Positions 17,559 to 28,159 of a stretch of 64,000 bases of DNA are shown piece after piece. The stretch is from positions 124,001 to 188,000 of the forward strand of contig CM000693.1 of NCBI GenBank assembly GCA_000149225.2, in the 5' to 3' direction. Made by a program: the position numbers and the translations under genes. The notes beneath the pieces are model-generated. The model saw nothing but the letters and a program-made list of their open reading frames with translations. It searched no databases and had not been told where the DNA came from. Numbering within the stretch: position 1 is the stretch's first letter; each line of letters begins with the position of its first letter. The stretch comes from Lachancea kluyveri NRRL Y-12651 (Eukaryota; Ascomycota; Saccharomycetes; Saccharomycetales; Saccharomycetaceae).

Positions 17559-18380
17559 TCAGTTTTTGTACCCACCGTTCTTAGACAACTCCACCCCTTC
17601 TTTATCCAGCTGGGACTCCAACTTCAGCCTTTGTAACTCTTGCCAACGGGCCAGTTGAGCTTGCTTGTGTAGTTCAAATCCAAATATTCTGGGCACGTAA
17701 CGTTTTACTGGATGCTTAGGTACCATTTCTGGGAAAGCTTGCAAAAACATACCCGGGAAACTGGTACCAAAATAGGCACCATCGATGGAACTATGCCTTG
17801 AGGATTTAGGAATGTACAAGTCCTCGCAAGAAGGACAGTAGAGTTTGACACAGTCTATTCCCGGGACATCGTGCAATCCAACCGGTAGCAAAGCTTGGAA
17901 GTTACAGTAGACTCGAGGGCATCGTCCAAAATCAGCATCCCTGTATTTTTGAAGCATTTTCTGCAATCCTTTGACTGTGATGATATAACGCGCATGAATT
18001 AGTCCATAAAGTTTTCTAGCATCACTTTCTAGTTGTTCTAAGCGGGAACGAGACATTTGTTCCAAAGCGGTATCGTCCAATTCATCGACTATGTATTGAA
18101 TAACTTGGGTAAATCTGCTTACGGTTTTTTGCAAATTGATCAAATTGAAACGATCTGTGATATAGTCAGTATCCACGTCGCAAAAGTATTCGTGTCCCTT
18201 TCTGCCCAAGAAGAGGTCAATCCAGAACTCAACGTATTCCGACGAATCTGTTGTATCGTGGTTTGCTTCGTCGACTCGCGTTCCTTGCCCCTGATGTTCG
18301 ACGTCCACCATTTCCACGTCTTCTTCTTTCCTAGCCTCTTCTTTTCTGATAATCGAAGTCTCACCAGTACGTCCTGCCAT
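17559..18380 (-). CDS. CKB2: Casein kinase 2 regulatory (beta') subunit
   Basis: This is the beta subunit of the tetrameric, constitutively active CK2 serine/threonine kinase, which phosphorylates acidic sites on many nuclear and cytoplasmic proteins. The protein has 273 residues (S. cerevisiae Ckb2 258). The CK2-beta fold is clear from VEFWIDLFLGRKGHEYFCDV near residue 50. The zinc site has four cysteines (GRCPRVYC, then YCPSCEDLY). The dimer-interface region includes DGAYFGTSFPGMFL. It is divergent from HIR2, whose start is 167 bp away; the same pair is neighbouring in S. cerevisiae (YOR038-YOR039), which favours CKB2 over CKB1. Confidence 0.95.
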   Translation of the reverse strand: MAGRTGETSIIRKEEARKEEDVEMVDVEHQGQGTRVDEANHDTTDSSEYVEFWIDLFLGRKGHEYFCDVDTDYITDRFNLINLQKTVSRFTQVIQYIVDELDDTALEQMSRSRLEQLESDARKLYGLIHARYIITVKGLQKMLQKYRDADFGRCPRVYCNFQALLPVGLHDVPGIDCVKLYCPSCEDLYIPKSSRHSSIDGAYFGTSFPGMFLQAFPEMVPKHPVKRYVPRIFGFELHKQAQLARWQELQRLKLESQLDKEGVELSKNGGYKN

Positions 18381-18547
18381 TACTGACCAAGAGCTTCTTT
18401 CTCTGCTAATATTGTTGCTTGCAAAAGCATGTGGGAAGTAAAATTCACTCTCGCATCAGAAAATTTTCCCTTTGACACAACGCTTGACACGATATATGGC
18501 AGTAAACTTAAGCGGCAGCGCCGAAAAGCACAGTTAGGCAGTCCAAA

Positions 18548-21091
18548 ATGAAACTATTAAAGTATCCTAAGCAATTACATGATGGAAATCTTGGCGCTTG
18601 TGCAGCAATTCATGATCGTTTGGTCACAGTCGGTTCAGAAAGAGTCTCGGTGTGGGACACGAAACAACTTTTAGATACGGCCATGGGGAAATCTTCAGCA
18701 AATGAGTTAAGCGAACTGTTTAGCAGTAAAGGTAATTTCAACAATGAAAAGCTATGTTATGTATTTGCTACAGATAAAAAACTGTTCGTTGGCACAGACC
18801 ATGCTTTGTTTTATGCGGATTCGTGGTTGGAAACACGTGAGAAGATGGTGTTCCACTCTATATACAGAGTTGAACCGCCGAGTACGATTACAGACATAAA
18901 GTATGATCCTCTCAATAACATCCTGTTTATTTTGGTAAGTCTCACTTCAAAAAAAAATGTTGCAATTCTCTATGAGGGTCGCACTTGTACTCGCTTGGCC
19001 GAGATCTTACTTCCAACAAAACCTATGACTGGTATAATTGACCCAATGGGACAGATTTTCACTATTGTAGGTGCAGACCGCTCCATATCTATCTATCAGT
19101 ACAATAGCAAAGGATCTTACAAGCTTGTGCATCAACTGCCTCAATACGTGCAAATTGATCCAGTACACTACACTGTTACCATGTCTCCACAAGCAGATAC
19201 TATTCCAATAATCAACTCCTTAAGAAACTCCACCCCTTCGGTTGTTTTGCTTGATAGAAACAATGAGTTTAAAGTGAGCACAACGCTTGTCGGTTATGAT
19301 TCGAAATGCAAAATTCTCAAATTCTCTCCAAATCTGTACGAAAAAACAAACAAGACAGGCACTACCCGGTATAATTTACTAGCATCATCTGGAAATGAGA
19401 ACGGAAGCGTGGCTGTTTGGAACACTAAACGCGCAAGACCGTTGTTCAATGCCGCGGGTATTGCTAAGACATTTATCAATGACCTAGTATGGAATGATGA
19501 TGGTATGGGTCTTTTTGCAGTCAGTGATGATGGATACATGTACGTATTTGCGTTCCAGGAGAAGGAACTAGGCCAGGTACTACCCCAAGAAGAAACTGTG
19601 AAACTACAAGCTTCAATTAAAAAATTGGAGCCTCTTCCAACAGAAGAGTTAAAACCATCGCACGATATTAAACCCAAAACTAGCGGCGGTAGTAGCGTTA
19701 ATTTATCACTAAACCCAACTACAGTTACGAAAAGTGGAAAGAAAAAAGTTGTCCCGACCACTATACAAAGTACCTCGATGGAGTTTAACCCTCCATCTTA
19801 CAGTGTGCCTAAAGATCTCAAGAGAAAACCAAAGGATGAAGAAACGATGGTAAACGGCAAAAAGCAAAAAAAAGATGTAGATCCAATGGACTTTCTCGAT
19901 ACAAACATTCTAATGCCTAATATTTCTTTTTCAAAGTTGAGGTTGGCTACCCCAAAAATTCGTGTGTCCTTTCAATACTCGCCAGTGCATAATAAGAATT
20001 TAATATTCGACGTCAAGAATGGCACAGGTAATGAACAGAAACCTACATCTATATCCTTACTTTTAAAGGAGCCAGAGCAAGATAGAATGATATTTCAAGA
20101 TTTTATACCAAAATTTGTCACATTATCTAGCGCCGGAGAGAGTTTCTGGGCATGCTGCACAGAAGATGGCACACTGTACGTTTACTCAGATACAGGTAAA
20201 AGATTGCTTCCACCAATGATTATGGGCGTGCCATGCAGCTTCCTTGAGGCGTGTGGAAAATACTTATTATGTGTTACAAGTATGGGACAATTATACTGTT
20301 GGGATATAGACTGCAAGAGGCTTAAATTCCCTGTGAATACGGTTTATCCACTGTTGAATCCAGTGTTACGCTACTCTGATGACATTTTGACTCGCGCTGA
20401 AAATATAACCATGTGCACTATCACCAAAAATGGTGTCCCGCTTTTAACATTAAGCAACGGTGACGGGTACATGTTTGATTGTGACATGGAAACATGGTTG
20501 TTGATCAGTGACTCCTGGTGGGCATATGGTTCTCAATATTGGGATATGACTAATACGAACGGAGTGGTGGTGACTACAGGTAGTGACAAAGATGACAAAA
20601 AAAATAGATATTGGAATCCTGAAGCTGAAAATTTGGTCAGCAATGTAAGAAGCAACAAATCCAGCATAGTGAACTACTTAGAAAGTAAAACTAATGATGA
20701 GCTAAGTAGAAAAGGCCGTATCCGTAACTTACAAAAGTTTGCAAAAACCATTTTGATGAAAGAAGGATTTGAAAATTTGGAAGATATTGTCACCTTATCC
20801 CATTTAGAAAATAGAGTACTGGTTTCCTTAAAATTGGGCGAAGACCAAGAGTTTACAAGACTCCTAATCGTGTACTGCATTAGACTAGGCGAAATGGGCT
20901 ACAAGAATAGACTAAACGATGTTTTACAGTGGTTGTATAACAACGGAAACTACAAGATGGAGAAGATAGCTGGGACCACTAGAGAGGAATTGCTGAAGCA
21001 AATCTTAGTCGCATGCGCAGACATTAGACAGGTTCAGAGGGTTACCGTAAGTTATGCCACAGTGCTTGGGTTGATAGATGAATCTTTATGA
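18548..21091 (+). CDS. HIR2: HIR histone chaperone complex subunit Hir2
   Basis: With Hir1, Hir3 and Hpc2 it forms the replication-independent histone H3/H4 chaperone and represses histone genes outside S phase. The protein has 847 residues (S. cerevisiae 875). The N-terminal half is WD-repeat-like ([20 protein letters not shown], then [19 protein letters not shown]). The linker [20 protein letters not shown] and the C-terminal HIRA domain ([36 protein letters not shown]) follow the S. cerevisiae protein closely. It is convergent with MSW1, whose stop lies 37 bp beyond its own. Confidence 0.96.
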   Translation: MKLLKYPKQLHDGNLGACAAIHDRLVTVGSERVSVWDTKQLLDTAMGKSSANELSELFSSKGNFNNEKLCYVFATDKKLFVGTDHALFYADSWLETREKMVFHSIYRVEPPSTITDIKYDPLNNILFILVSLTSKKNVAILYEGRTCTRLAEILLPTKPMTGIIDPMGQIFTIVGADRSISIYQYNSKGSYKLVHQLPQYVQIDPVHYTVTMSPQADTIPIINSLRNSTPSVVLLDRNNEFKVSTTLVGYDSKCKILKFSPNLYEKTNKTGTTRYNLLASSGNENGSVAVWNTKRARPLFNAAGIAKTFINDLVWNDDGMGLFAVSDDGYMYVFAFQEKELGQVLPQEETVKLQASIKKLEPLPTEELKPSHDIKPKTSGGSSVNLSLNPTTVTKSGKKKVVPTTIQSTSMEFNPPSYSVPKDLKRKPKDEETMVNGKKQKKDVDPMDFLDTNILMPNISFSKLRLATPKIRVSFQYSPVHNKNLIFDVKNGTGNEQKPTSISLLLKEPEQDRMIFQDFIPKFVTLSSAGESFWACCTEDGTLYVYSDTGKRLLPPMIMGVPCSFLEACGKYLLCVTSMGQLYCWDIDCKRLKFPVNTVYPLLNPVLRYSDDILTRAENITMCTITKNGVPLLTLSNGDGYMFDCDMETWLLISDSWWAYGSQYWDMTNTNGVVVTTGSDKDDKKNRYWNPEAENLVSNVRSNKSSIVNYLESKTNDELSRKGRIRNLQKFAKTILMKEGFENLEDIVTLSHLENRVLVSLKLGEDQEFTRLLIVYCIRLGEMGYKNRLNDVLQWLYNNGNYKMEKIAGTTREELLKQILVACADIRQVQRVTVSYATVLGLIDESL

Positions 21092-21128
21092 CGTATTTAC
21101 AAGAGATTTATGTATGGATAATAGCTTT

Positions 21129-22247
21129 TTAATAGCCCATTATACTTTTGATTTCTTTCATATTCTTTGCTGCTATTTCAGAAGCACGTTCAGCACCTGA
21201 TTTTGTCACCTCATCTAAGTACTGCGGATCCTTCATGTACATTTCAAACATCTCTCTCGGTTTCTTAAGCTCTTCAACTAAAACTTCTGTGACGTAAGCT
21301 TTAAAGTCCTTGTGATTGTTGAAAACGGATACATCTTTTTCCACTTCGGCGATAGATCTTCTTTGAATTCCACTAACAATATTAATTAAGTTAGAAACAC
21401 CTGGTCTGTTCTCAGGATCATACTTAAACTCATGAGAAATGGAGTCAGTGACAGCTTTTTTGATTTTTTTAGAAATGGTCTCTGGGTCATCGTTAAGATA
21501 GATCACAGAATTTTGATTGGCATCGCTTTTGGACATTTTCTTTCCAGGAGAAGCAAGACTCAAGATTTTTTTTGTTGGTGCCAGTATAGTGGTGGGTAAG
21601 GGGAAGTAACTTTTCTTATACAGTTTATTGAACTGTTGGGCTAAGAACCTGGTCAACTCCAAGTGTTGACTCTGATCATCACCAACCGGCACATGTGTGG
21701 AGTGATATAGCAATATGTCTGCAGCTTGTAATACGGGGTACGCAAATAATCCCAATTTAACGTTTCCTAAAGCCTCTGCGTCAGATGCATCTTGCCTTAA
21801 GTTGGATTTAGATTTCCATTGCGTCATTCGGTTCAAATACCCGACTGGGGCTATAGTTGAAAGAATCCAGTGAAGTTCTGCATGTTGGTGGACCTGAGAT
21901 TGATGAAATATAATGGCCTTTTTGGGATCAATTCCAATTGATAGAATGCTGGCAATGGCTTCCGTTCTGTACTGACGAAATTCGCTAGAATTTGGCTTCG
22001 GAATAGTGATAGCATGTAGGTCTGCAACACCGAAGAGTAGCTTGGACTCGTCAAGGTCTGTATCACAGAGGTCTTTCCAAACTCGAACAGCACCCAGGTA
22101 ATTGCCTAAATGGAATTTACCGGTGGGTTGAATCAAACTAAAGATAGTAGATTTGTCTGGAATATCATGAGAATGGAGCGTATAATCAGTGGTCTTAACA
22201 GTGGTTAAGAACCTCTTACTAATACTGGAACGTAGAAGTCCTTTCAT
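21129..22247 (-). CDS. MSW1: Mitochondrial tryptophanyl-tRNA synthetase
   Basis: It charges mitochondrial tRNA-Trp. The signature motifs are HLGNYLGA (HIGH-type) and KMSKSDAN (KMSKS), with PVLQAADILLY and VPVGDDQSQHLELTR between them. The open frame reaches an ATG at 22367, but the S. cerevisiae protein aligns from the Met at 22247 (M-K-G-L-L-R-S-S-I-S-K-R-F), giving 372 residues (S. cerevisiae 379) with a basic mitochondrial presequence. The longer start would leave only 71 bp to CYC2 and cannot be excluded. The gene lies between HIR2 and CYC2, interleaving YDR268W into the YOR037-YOR038 neighbourhood. Confidence 0.94.
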   Translation of the reverse strand: MKGLLRSSISKRFLTTVKTTDYTLHSHDIPDKSTIFSLIQPTGKFHLGNYLGAVRVWKDLCDTDLDESKLLFGVADLHAITIPKPNSSEFRQYRTEAIASILSIGIDPKKAIIFHQSQVHQHAELHWILSTIAPVGYLNRMTQWKSKSNLRQDASDAEALGNVKLGLFAYPVLQAADILLYHSTHVPVGDDQSQHLELTRFLAQQFNKLYKKSYFPLPTTILAPTKKILSLASPGKKMSKSDANQNSVIYLNDDPETISKKIKKAVTDSISHEFKYDPENRPGVSNLINIVSGIQRRSIAEVEKDVSVFNNHKDFKAYVTEVLVEELKKPREMFEMYMKDPQYLDEVTKSGAERASEIAAKNMKEIKSIMGY

Positions 22248-22438
22248 TTCTTTAGTCGAGCCTTTTCGAGGTTTTGTATTTAATGTGCTGAGGTTTCTAA
22301 TCTGCTCGTATTTACTTTCGATATTTCTCGAGTTTTCTGAGTTCGATTTGTCGAAGCGTACTTTCATTCGAGCTCCAATCGGCGCACATTGCTTCCTAAC
22401 AGAAGATCAATTATATACAGAATATCGGTAACATCAGC

Positions 22439-23497
22439 TTATGAAAGTTTATATACATTTTCACTAGTCCAACCTTTCTTGGCTAGTAGACCTCCTACCG
22501 GTCCTTGCGCCAAGTCATACTTTACCCCGGCAATTGTCGTGATATATTCCTGGGGGCCACAGACTAGGGATAGAACAGGCTTGAAGTCCTTTTCTATAGA
22601 CTTAAATTGGACTTCACCAAAATATGGGAAAGGTTTTGGAATCATGTCAAGAACCTCGCTCAAGTGGTTTTTTATACCGGTGCCTTTGGAAGATTCAAAC
22701 AATTTGAGATCAACTCTTCCGTTTTCTTTCAAGGTGTACAACAAAGGCTCTAGTGGACCCAACTCTTTGACGCTCTTGCAAGCATGAAATAGTTCAATTT
22801 TCCCCCTAAATGGTGATTCTGTTAGTAATAGCTGCAGTGCAGTAACAACTCCAGTGCCTGCAGTATACATTGAGATATCGAAAGGCTGGTAGCGGAAAGC
22901 ATCCGTTTTTTGGATGTTTTTCCCCTCCCACAAGAAAGATCTATCTCTTCTTATCTCATCCTTCAACTCTGGAAACTCATATTCCACAAATGGTCCTCGT
23001 ACCTCTAAGACATGTCCCTCGGGTAACCTGTTCAGCCACCTTGCAACTTCACCGTTCTTGTACTGTTTCATATAAAAAAACAGTTTACCCTGTGCGTTAT
23101 CGCAATCCTTCAACACTTGCAGCTCATCTTCACCAGTCCGTTTCAAGGGTAATGGGGTGTAGTTCCTAACGACCATGATCTGTGGTTGTTTGATTTCTAC
23201 AGACCAGAGTTTACTGGATCCCAATTCGGACCATAGATTTTTCTTCTGAGGTTTGAGTGGTGCTAGCTCCATTAGGTAGTGATCAGAATCAATATCTTTC
23301 TTGTAAGATATCTTGTATTTGGTAAAGTGATCAGGAGATAGCTCAACCCCGAAATAGTTCTCGTAGTAGTAGTAGTAACCTGCACTCCCAGAGGCCAGGG
23401 CGCTACAACTTAACACCCACTTGAGAGTCGTGCGATTTTGCTTGGAAAATTGTCTCGATATGGTAGAGTATAGCCTAGTCGCACCTCTATACAACAT
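22439..23497 (-). CDS. CYC2: Cyc2 mitochondrial flavoprotein for cytochrome c maturation
   Basis: Cyc2 is an inner-membrane FAD protein that reduces heme for attachment to apocytochrome c by the heme lyases. The chosen start is the ATG at 23497 (M-L-Y-R-G-A-T-R-L-Y-S-T), a typical basic presequence. It gives 352 residues (S. cerevisiae 366) and leaves 158 bp to divergent CIA1. The frame continues to an ATG at 23617, which would leave only 38 bp. A transmembrane segment follows the presequence (VLSCSALASGSAGYYYYY). The FAD/NAD reductase signatures are VVRNYTPLPLK, MYTAGTGVVTALQLLLTESP and SLVCGPQEYI. The end LAKKGWTSENVYKLS matches S. cerevisiae. Confidence 0.93.
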   Translation of the reverse strand: MLYRGATRLYSTISRQFSKQNRTTLKWVLSCSALASGSAGYYYYYENYFGVELSPDHFTKYKISYKKDIDSDHYLMELAPLKPQKKNLWSELGSSKLWSVEIKQPQIMVVRNYTPLPLKRTGEDELQVLKDCDNAQGKLFFYMKQYKNGEVARWLNRLPEGHVLEVRGPFVEYEFPELKDEIRRDRSFLWEGKNIQKTDAFRYQPFDISMYTAGTGVVTALQLLLTESPFRGKIELFHACKSVKELGPLEPLLYTLKENGRVDLKLFESSKGTGIKNHLSEVLDMIPKPFPYFGEVQFKSIEKDFKPVLSLVCGPQEYITTIAGVKYDLAQGPVGGLLAKKGWTSENVYKLS

Positions 23498-23655
23498 TTG
23501 TGTGTGTCTGGTTTTGAAGCTCAACCCATTATCCCATGATAAGCTTTCTAACGAAAATTTCGATTGTTTTTCAAAAGATCCCTCTGACAGTCCATTGAAA
23601 GAGTAGCAGAAGGACATACTGAGACACGGACGTTTAAAGAGAGAACTTTGCAGAT

Positions 23656-24648
23656 ATGTCTATCAGGTTGTTGAAATCTTTGAAGCTACACAATGATAAA
23701 GTGTGGTCTGTGGACTGTTATAATGGTTTACTTGCCACAGGCTCTTCTGACCGAAAGATCAAATTAGTCAGTATGAAAAATCGTGACTATCAACTCGTTG
23801 AAGAGTTTGATGACACAGCCCATAAGAAGTCCATTAGGTCGGTAGCCTGGAGACCACACTCTAATATGTTGGCTGCTGGCTCCTTTGACTCGACTGTTTC
23901 TATATGGGGTAAGGATAACGATGGCTATGAAGATTCCAATGAAATGGAAACGGAATTATTAGCCATAGTTGAAGGTCATGAGAATGAGGTCAAGAGTGTT
24001 TCATGGTCTCATAGTGGTTACTATTTGGCTACCTGCTCTAGGGACAAAAGCGTATGGATTTGGGAGGCTGATGAATATGGAGAAGAGTTTGAATGTATTA
24101 GTGTTTTGCAGGAGCACTCTCAGGATGTTAAGCATGTTGTGTGGCATAGTGTACTGTCTTTGTTGGCGTCGAGTTCCTACGATGATACAATCAGGATTTG
24201 GAAGGATTTTGATGATGATTGGCAATGTGCTGCTGTATTGAACGGACACGAGGGCACTGTCTGGTGTTCTGATTTCGAAAAGTCAGAGAGCTCTTTGAGG
24301 CTATGCAGTGGTAGCGATGACACCACCGTTCGTATTTGGAAATATATTGAAGATAATGAAGATGACGAACAAGTTTGGGCGTTACAAAGCGTTCTACCTA
24401 GTGCCCATTCACGAGCTGTTTATAGTGTTAGCTGGAGTCCTACGGGGCTAATCGCCAGTACCGGGTCCGATGGGCTGCTGGCAATTTACCAAGAGAAAGA
24501 AGAAGGTAAATGGGAAATCATAGCACAACATGAACTAGCCCATGGCGTCTACGAGACCAATGTTGTAAAATGGACTCAAATAGATGGTGAGACTCTATTA
24601 GTAACGGGTGGTGACGATGGATGTGTGAATATTTGGAAAAATGAATGA
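23656..24648 (+). CDS. CIA1: Cytosolic iron-sulfur assembly WD40 protein Cia1
   Basis: Cia1 is the seven-bladed beta-propeller of the CIA targeting complex (with Cia2 and Met18), which inserts Fe-S clusters into cytosolic and nuclear proteins. The protein has 330 residues, the S. cerevisiae length. Repeated GH...W-D/W-K units are plain: SVAWRPHSNMLAAGSFDSTV, SVSWSHSGYYLATCSRDKSV, VWHSVLSLLASSSYDDTIRI, SWSPTGLIASTGSDGLLAIY. It is divergent from CYC2 and convergent with PEP12 (33 bp between stops). It interleaves YDR267C between YOR037W and YOR036W. Confidence 0.97.
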   Translation: MSIRLLKSLKLHNDKVWSVDCYNGLLATGSSDRKIKLVSMKNRDYQLVEEFDDTAHKKSIRSVAWRPHSNMLAAGSFDSTVSIWGKDNDGYEDSNEMETELLAIVEGHENEVKSVSWSHSGYYLATCSRDKSVWIWEADEYGEEFECISVLQEHSQDVKHVVWHSVLSLLASSSYDDTIRIWKDFDDDWQCAAVLNGHEGTVWCSDFEKSESSLRLCSGSDDTTVRIWKYIEDNEDDEQVWALQSVLPSAHSRAVYSVSWSPTGLIASTGSDGLLAIYQEKEEGKWEIIAQHELAHGVYETNVVKWTQIDGETLLVTGGDDGCVNIWKNE

Positions 24649-24681
24649 ATTGTGCATGTCTTTATCTGTGTAAAACTACAT

Positions 24682-25521
24682 TTACGTAAGTACAACTAGT
24701 GTCATTAATAGTAAAAATACAGAAAGTACAGCCAACATATAGAGACACCACTTACTTGATCTTCTTTGAGACTTCATCGCTTTGTTCAATTCTCGAGCCG
24801 CAGACTGAGTACTATTTCTCACAGAGTATATATTAGTTTCGATATTGTCTACCAGGTGGCCTTGCTGTTGAACTATAGCACCCAAGTCCTGAAAAATTCC
24901 ATTCAGTTCACTTATACCACGTTCTATGTTTGAAATTTCTTCATCTCTCTCCCGTATTAGATTTTGCTGATACGCGAACTCTTCGTTATTTATTGGTTCT
25001 CTTTCAATAACGACAGACTTTTGTTGTTGTTGTTGTTGATGCTGGTCTTCCAGCTCCTCTCTCAGAACTTCATCAAGGCCTTGTTCCTCTTTGACCAGTG
25101 CACTTTTTGCCTTGTTATTAATGAGTTTTGTGGTCTTAGCAAACTCTGACTGTACAGTTTGAAATACCTGTACAGAATATTTGACATCTCTAGTCAGCTT
25201 CTCCCTAGATATTAACTGTGATCTGTCTAGAGACGTCTCTTCAATAGCGTCCACTTTATGCACTAGCTCGTTTATACTTTTTGTGAGAGCAGATATATTA
25301 TTAGTGTATGATACAGCTTTTTTATTGATATTCTCAACGGCCTTGGTGTTCACACTTCCTTGTTCGTACTTGTTCTGCAAAGTTTTTACGAATTGCTGTA
25401 AAGTGCTCAGTAAACCATTCATCTCGAAGAGTTTAGCAGAAATTTCATAGCTAAATTGCTCAAACTCTGGAGAGTCTACAAATCTTTCATTCTCTTCGAA
25501 ACTGTCCCTATAAAATGACAT
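24682..25521 (-). CDS. PEP12: Endosomal Qa-SNARE (syntaxin) Pep12
   Basis: Pep12 is the t-SNARE for Golgi-to-late-endosome/vacuole traffic. The protein has 279 residues. An N-terminal Habc bundle (about 15-130) is followed by a polyglutamine run (QQQQQQ near 165). The SNARE motif covers about 190-252 (IRERDEEISNIERGISELNG, with the central glutamine in IVQQQGHLVDNIE). A C-terminal tail anchor follows (WCLYMLAVLSVFLLLMTLVV). It is the last gene of the left synteny block. Its upstream gap carries repeat copy B rather than the S. cerevisiae neighbour SHE4. Confidence 0.94.
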   Translation of the reverse strand: MSFYRDSFEENERFVDSPEFEQFSYEISAKLFEMNGLLSTLQQFVKTLQNKYEQGSVNTKAVENINKKAVSYTNNISALTKSINELVHKVDAIEETSLDRSQLISREKLTRDVKYSVQVFQTVQSEFAKTTKLINNKAKSALVKEEQGLDEVLREELEDQHQQQQQQKSVVIEREPINNEEFAYQQNLIRERDEEISNIERGISELNGIFQDLGAIVQQQGHLVDNIETNIYSVRNSTQSAARELNKAMKSQRRSSKWCLYMLAVLSVFLLLMTLVVLT

Positions 25522-25933
25522 TCTCGACTATTCTGTTGTATTGGCGGCGTGTGTGTGAGCTAATGTAGTACCTTTGATTAAGAAGTTGAGGCTGAGATTA
25601 GCTGGGAGATTAATAATTGCCGTAAAGGGGTACATAACAAAGTGCGCATAAAGCTGTCACTTCCCCTTCTGATTTAAGACATGTGTCGATAGTTTGAAGC
25701 ATTGTATGATAGATATAGTTTGATATATAGATTCCAGGGCATTGATCTTATTGGCACATGTCGCTCGCGTATGATGATATTTAAAAGACAATTCAGAGCT
25801 GTAATGCCTTAGTGTTAGCACTTGTAGACTGGGATGGCCAGCATAAAACCTGGCTTCTTCGCGTTAGAGAAAACTTGGCACTAGTGTCAAGCATGCACCG
25901 GTACATTTGCAGGGTACTATCCCAGGCATGCGG

Positions 25934-26318
25934 TGCATTCTAAATGATCTATGTCGTGATTACATGCGTGTTTGTAGTATTTGAATACTGAACGAACTAT
26001 TATGAATACCGGTACAGAGGCTCCGTTGTGATGATGATACATACGTCCTATGGCAGAAGCGATTGTTGACTGATAGAAAAAACGATACAGATTTATATGT
26101 AGTAGGCTGACCCGGTAATGTTTACGATCCCCATACAGAGCTGCAGCAACAAGTAAAATGCCAAACTCTTTCGTGCATAAGCAAAACAAACGCGATAGGT
26201 CTGTTGGCCTTGTTTCAAAACTGACATGCCCAAAAGGACACTTGAGCTTTGAAGGATGAAGTGGATCTTATATTGTTAGAGCTTTGTTAACTTTCTATTA
26301 TGGGAATGTTGCGAACAC
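25934..26318 (-). repeat. Dispersed repeat copy B (possible solo LTR or other mobile-element fossil), at a synteny junction
   Basis: This is the inverse-orientation relative of 250-703. The core (about 26040-26272) is well over 80% identical by eye, and the far block near 25934-26020 also matches. The outer limits are approximate. No intact gene is inside. It occupies the gap between PEP12 and BIG1, where the S. cerevisiae chromosome XV partner ends and the chromosome VIII partner begins. The flanks (25522-25933, 26319-26589) show no gene. Confidence 0.6.
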
Positions 26319-26589
26319 ATCTCGCACAATCACAAACGACATGGATCAGCAAAACGCTGACAGTTGAGGTTGTATATTTTCACGATTAAGTTTAAGGCGA
26401 AATACCATAGCGCATAAAAGTTCGTTGGAATGAGGGAAAGGAGTTTTGGTTTGGTCAAGTTTTCCGACTTTGTCTAGCCAGCCCTGTTTTAGCAAAAAAA
26501 AAAACCAATAGATCCCAATAGATTGTAAGTTTAATTTTTCTTTTTTATCATACCGGAACTTATAGAGAGAAGCATCTGACGAGCAAACG

Positions 26590-27655
26590 TTAGCCACTCG
26601 ACTGTTTAGTTTTTGAAGAAGCTTTTGTTTTCTTGTTCAGATCTTTTTTATCCCCTTCAGTTTGCAATTTAGTATTCACCACTTCTGGGACGTTTGCTCT
26701 AAAATAAAAGAATACTTGCAACGTTATGAAGCCAATTATTCCTAGGACAATTGCTTGTAAAATTTGTTTATTTTGTTGAACAAATTCCTCGTCAAATACG
26801 CTTATGTATTTTGAGTTTAATTCCTTAAAGTTGGGATTTGGTGTGTGGAAAAATGGCTTTTCGTCCCTTATTCTATAGTTTCTTTCAAATTCAGTTTGTC
26901 TAGATTCATCGTTAAAAATCTCTGGAAATATTTCAATTGGTATCACATCCTCGTTAGGATGTGATAGGCCAGGTTTTAAAGATGTGTAAATTATGGTATG
27001 GTCGGGAGAAGGAATTTGGGCTAGTATTTTTCTCAAAAACATATCGTAATCCTCAATAGCTTCCTTACGGGATTTTTCTGCGTTCTGGTCATCAGCATTA
27101 GGAAGTTCTGGAAAGTCTATTCTGATTATTCTAGCTTTGGCGTCGATGTAAGGTTGGAAACTATCGGTATCGTTACCTGTTATGATAATTTTGTCCTCGA
27201 TTCTGCATTTCTTTGTGGTGTATTCCATCAACCTGTCAAACAAATCGTTTGTTTCAGTTCGAGGCAATTCCACCTTTTCAAACTTCAAAACACTAGAGCT
27301 TCTATTGATATACTTAGATAACGATTTCCAACTATCCGCATACATTTTGAAATCTAACTTACTCAACCCAGGTTGATTCACAAAAATGTAGGCATCAGAA
27401 TTACAATTTCCCAGTAGCTCCTTGGTTACTTGCTCAAACTTGCCATATTCCAAATTCTCTGTTAGTTCATAGTTTTTCTGGTGCTTTAATAAACCTGGGG
27501 ACCTGTACAGCAGTTAGTTAAAGCCTGATGGATAGAAGTAAAAGTACAACGACATACAGTTTGTAAGAAAACAAAATTGCAGGAACATTTTTTTGAAGTG
27601 TTCTGTCAGCAGCTACTATTAAAGGAAGGGAAATAAAGTACCATAGAATGCGCAT
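26590..27655 (-). CDS. BIG1: ER membrane protein Big1, beta-1,6-glucan synthesis (two exons)
   Basis: Big1 is an ER type I membrane protein needed for normal cell-wall beta-1,6-glucan. Exon 1 is 27655-27558 (98 nt) and exon 2 is 27502-26590. They join to 336 residues (S. cerevisiae 335, also intron-containing). Exon 1 encodes a signal peptide (M-R-I-L-W-Y-F-I-S-L-P-L-I-V-A-A). Exon 2 carries the lumenal domain and a C-terminal membrane segment (AIVLGIIGFITLQVFFYF) followed by a short lysine-rich tail (KTKASSKTKQSSG). Gene order (BIG1, ATP22, KIC1) agrees with interleaved YHR101C, YDR350C and YHR102W. Confidence 0.9.
27503..27557 (-). other. BIG1: Spliceosomal intron of BIG1
   Basis: The intron is only 55 nt: donor GTATGT, acceptor ACAG, and a branch sequence AACTAAC (27519-27513), which departs from TACTAAC in the first base. 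The branch adenosine is about a dozen bases from the acceptor, which is very short. S. cerevisiae BIG1 also has an intron. Confidence 0.88.
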
Positions 27656-28159
27656 CTTTCCTTTATTTTGGTTCATCTTACTTCCTGTTCTGCGTTATTC
27701 TCAAGATGTTTTTTCAGAAAAGTTCTGAAGCGCAAAGTTACGAGCGCCATAATAACACGTAAATAAAACCATGATAGATAAAAGTTTGATATTTGTTGTG
27801 AAAACAGATGGCAAAATATTTACAATAAATTTTAAATTCTGATTAGAATACTGCATCAATGCATTGCGTCAATGCATATATCGTACGCTCACTTTTGATT
27901 CAATGGTTCCCTTAAGCCTCTTTCAACCAGCAGCTGTATTTTTGATGAGCTTAGAGATATTTCAAAACAATTGAGACCAAAACCTAAATAAATTTATTGG
28001 TTTGATAACTTTTTTGCCCAAAGTTCTTTTCGCACTACTCGGAACTTTAAGAGGTAGCCTCTGGCACATCTGTTATCCCAACAGCTGGTCGCGGTGATAG
28101 CAGTCAGTTACAAAAATGTTGCATTAAAAACATATATACAAGAAACGGGCAAGAGTATA
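27656..28159. other. Gap between ATP22 and BIG1
   Basis: Upstream region of BIG1 and 3' region of ATP22. I looked for tRNA and snoRNA motifs: a TGATGA near 27943 has no matching D box or terminal stem. I see nothing else. Confidence 0.5.

Noticed and set aside
27938-27950. TGATGAG as box C of a snoRNA
   Set aside because: No CTGA at a suitable distance and no terminal stem.
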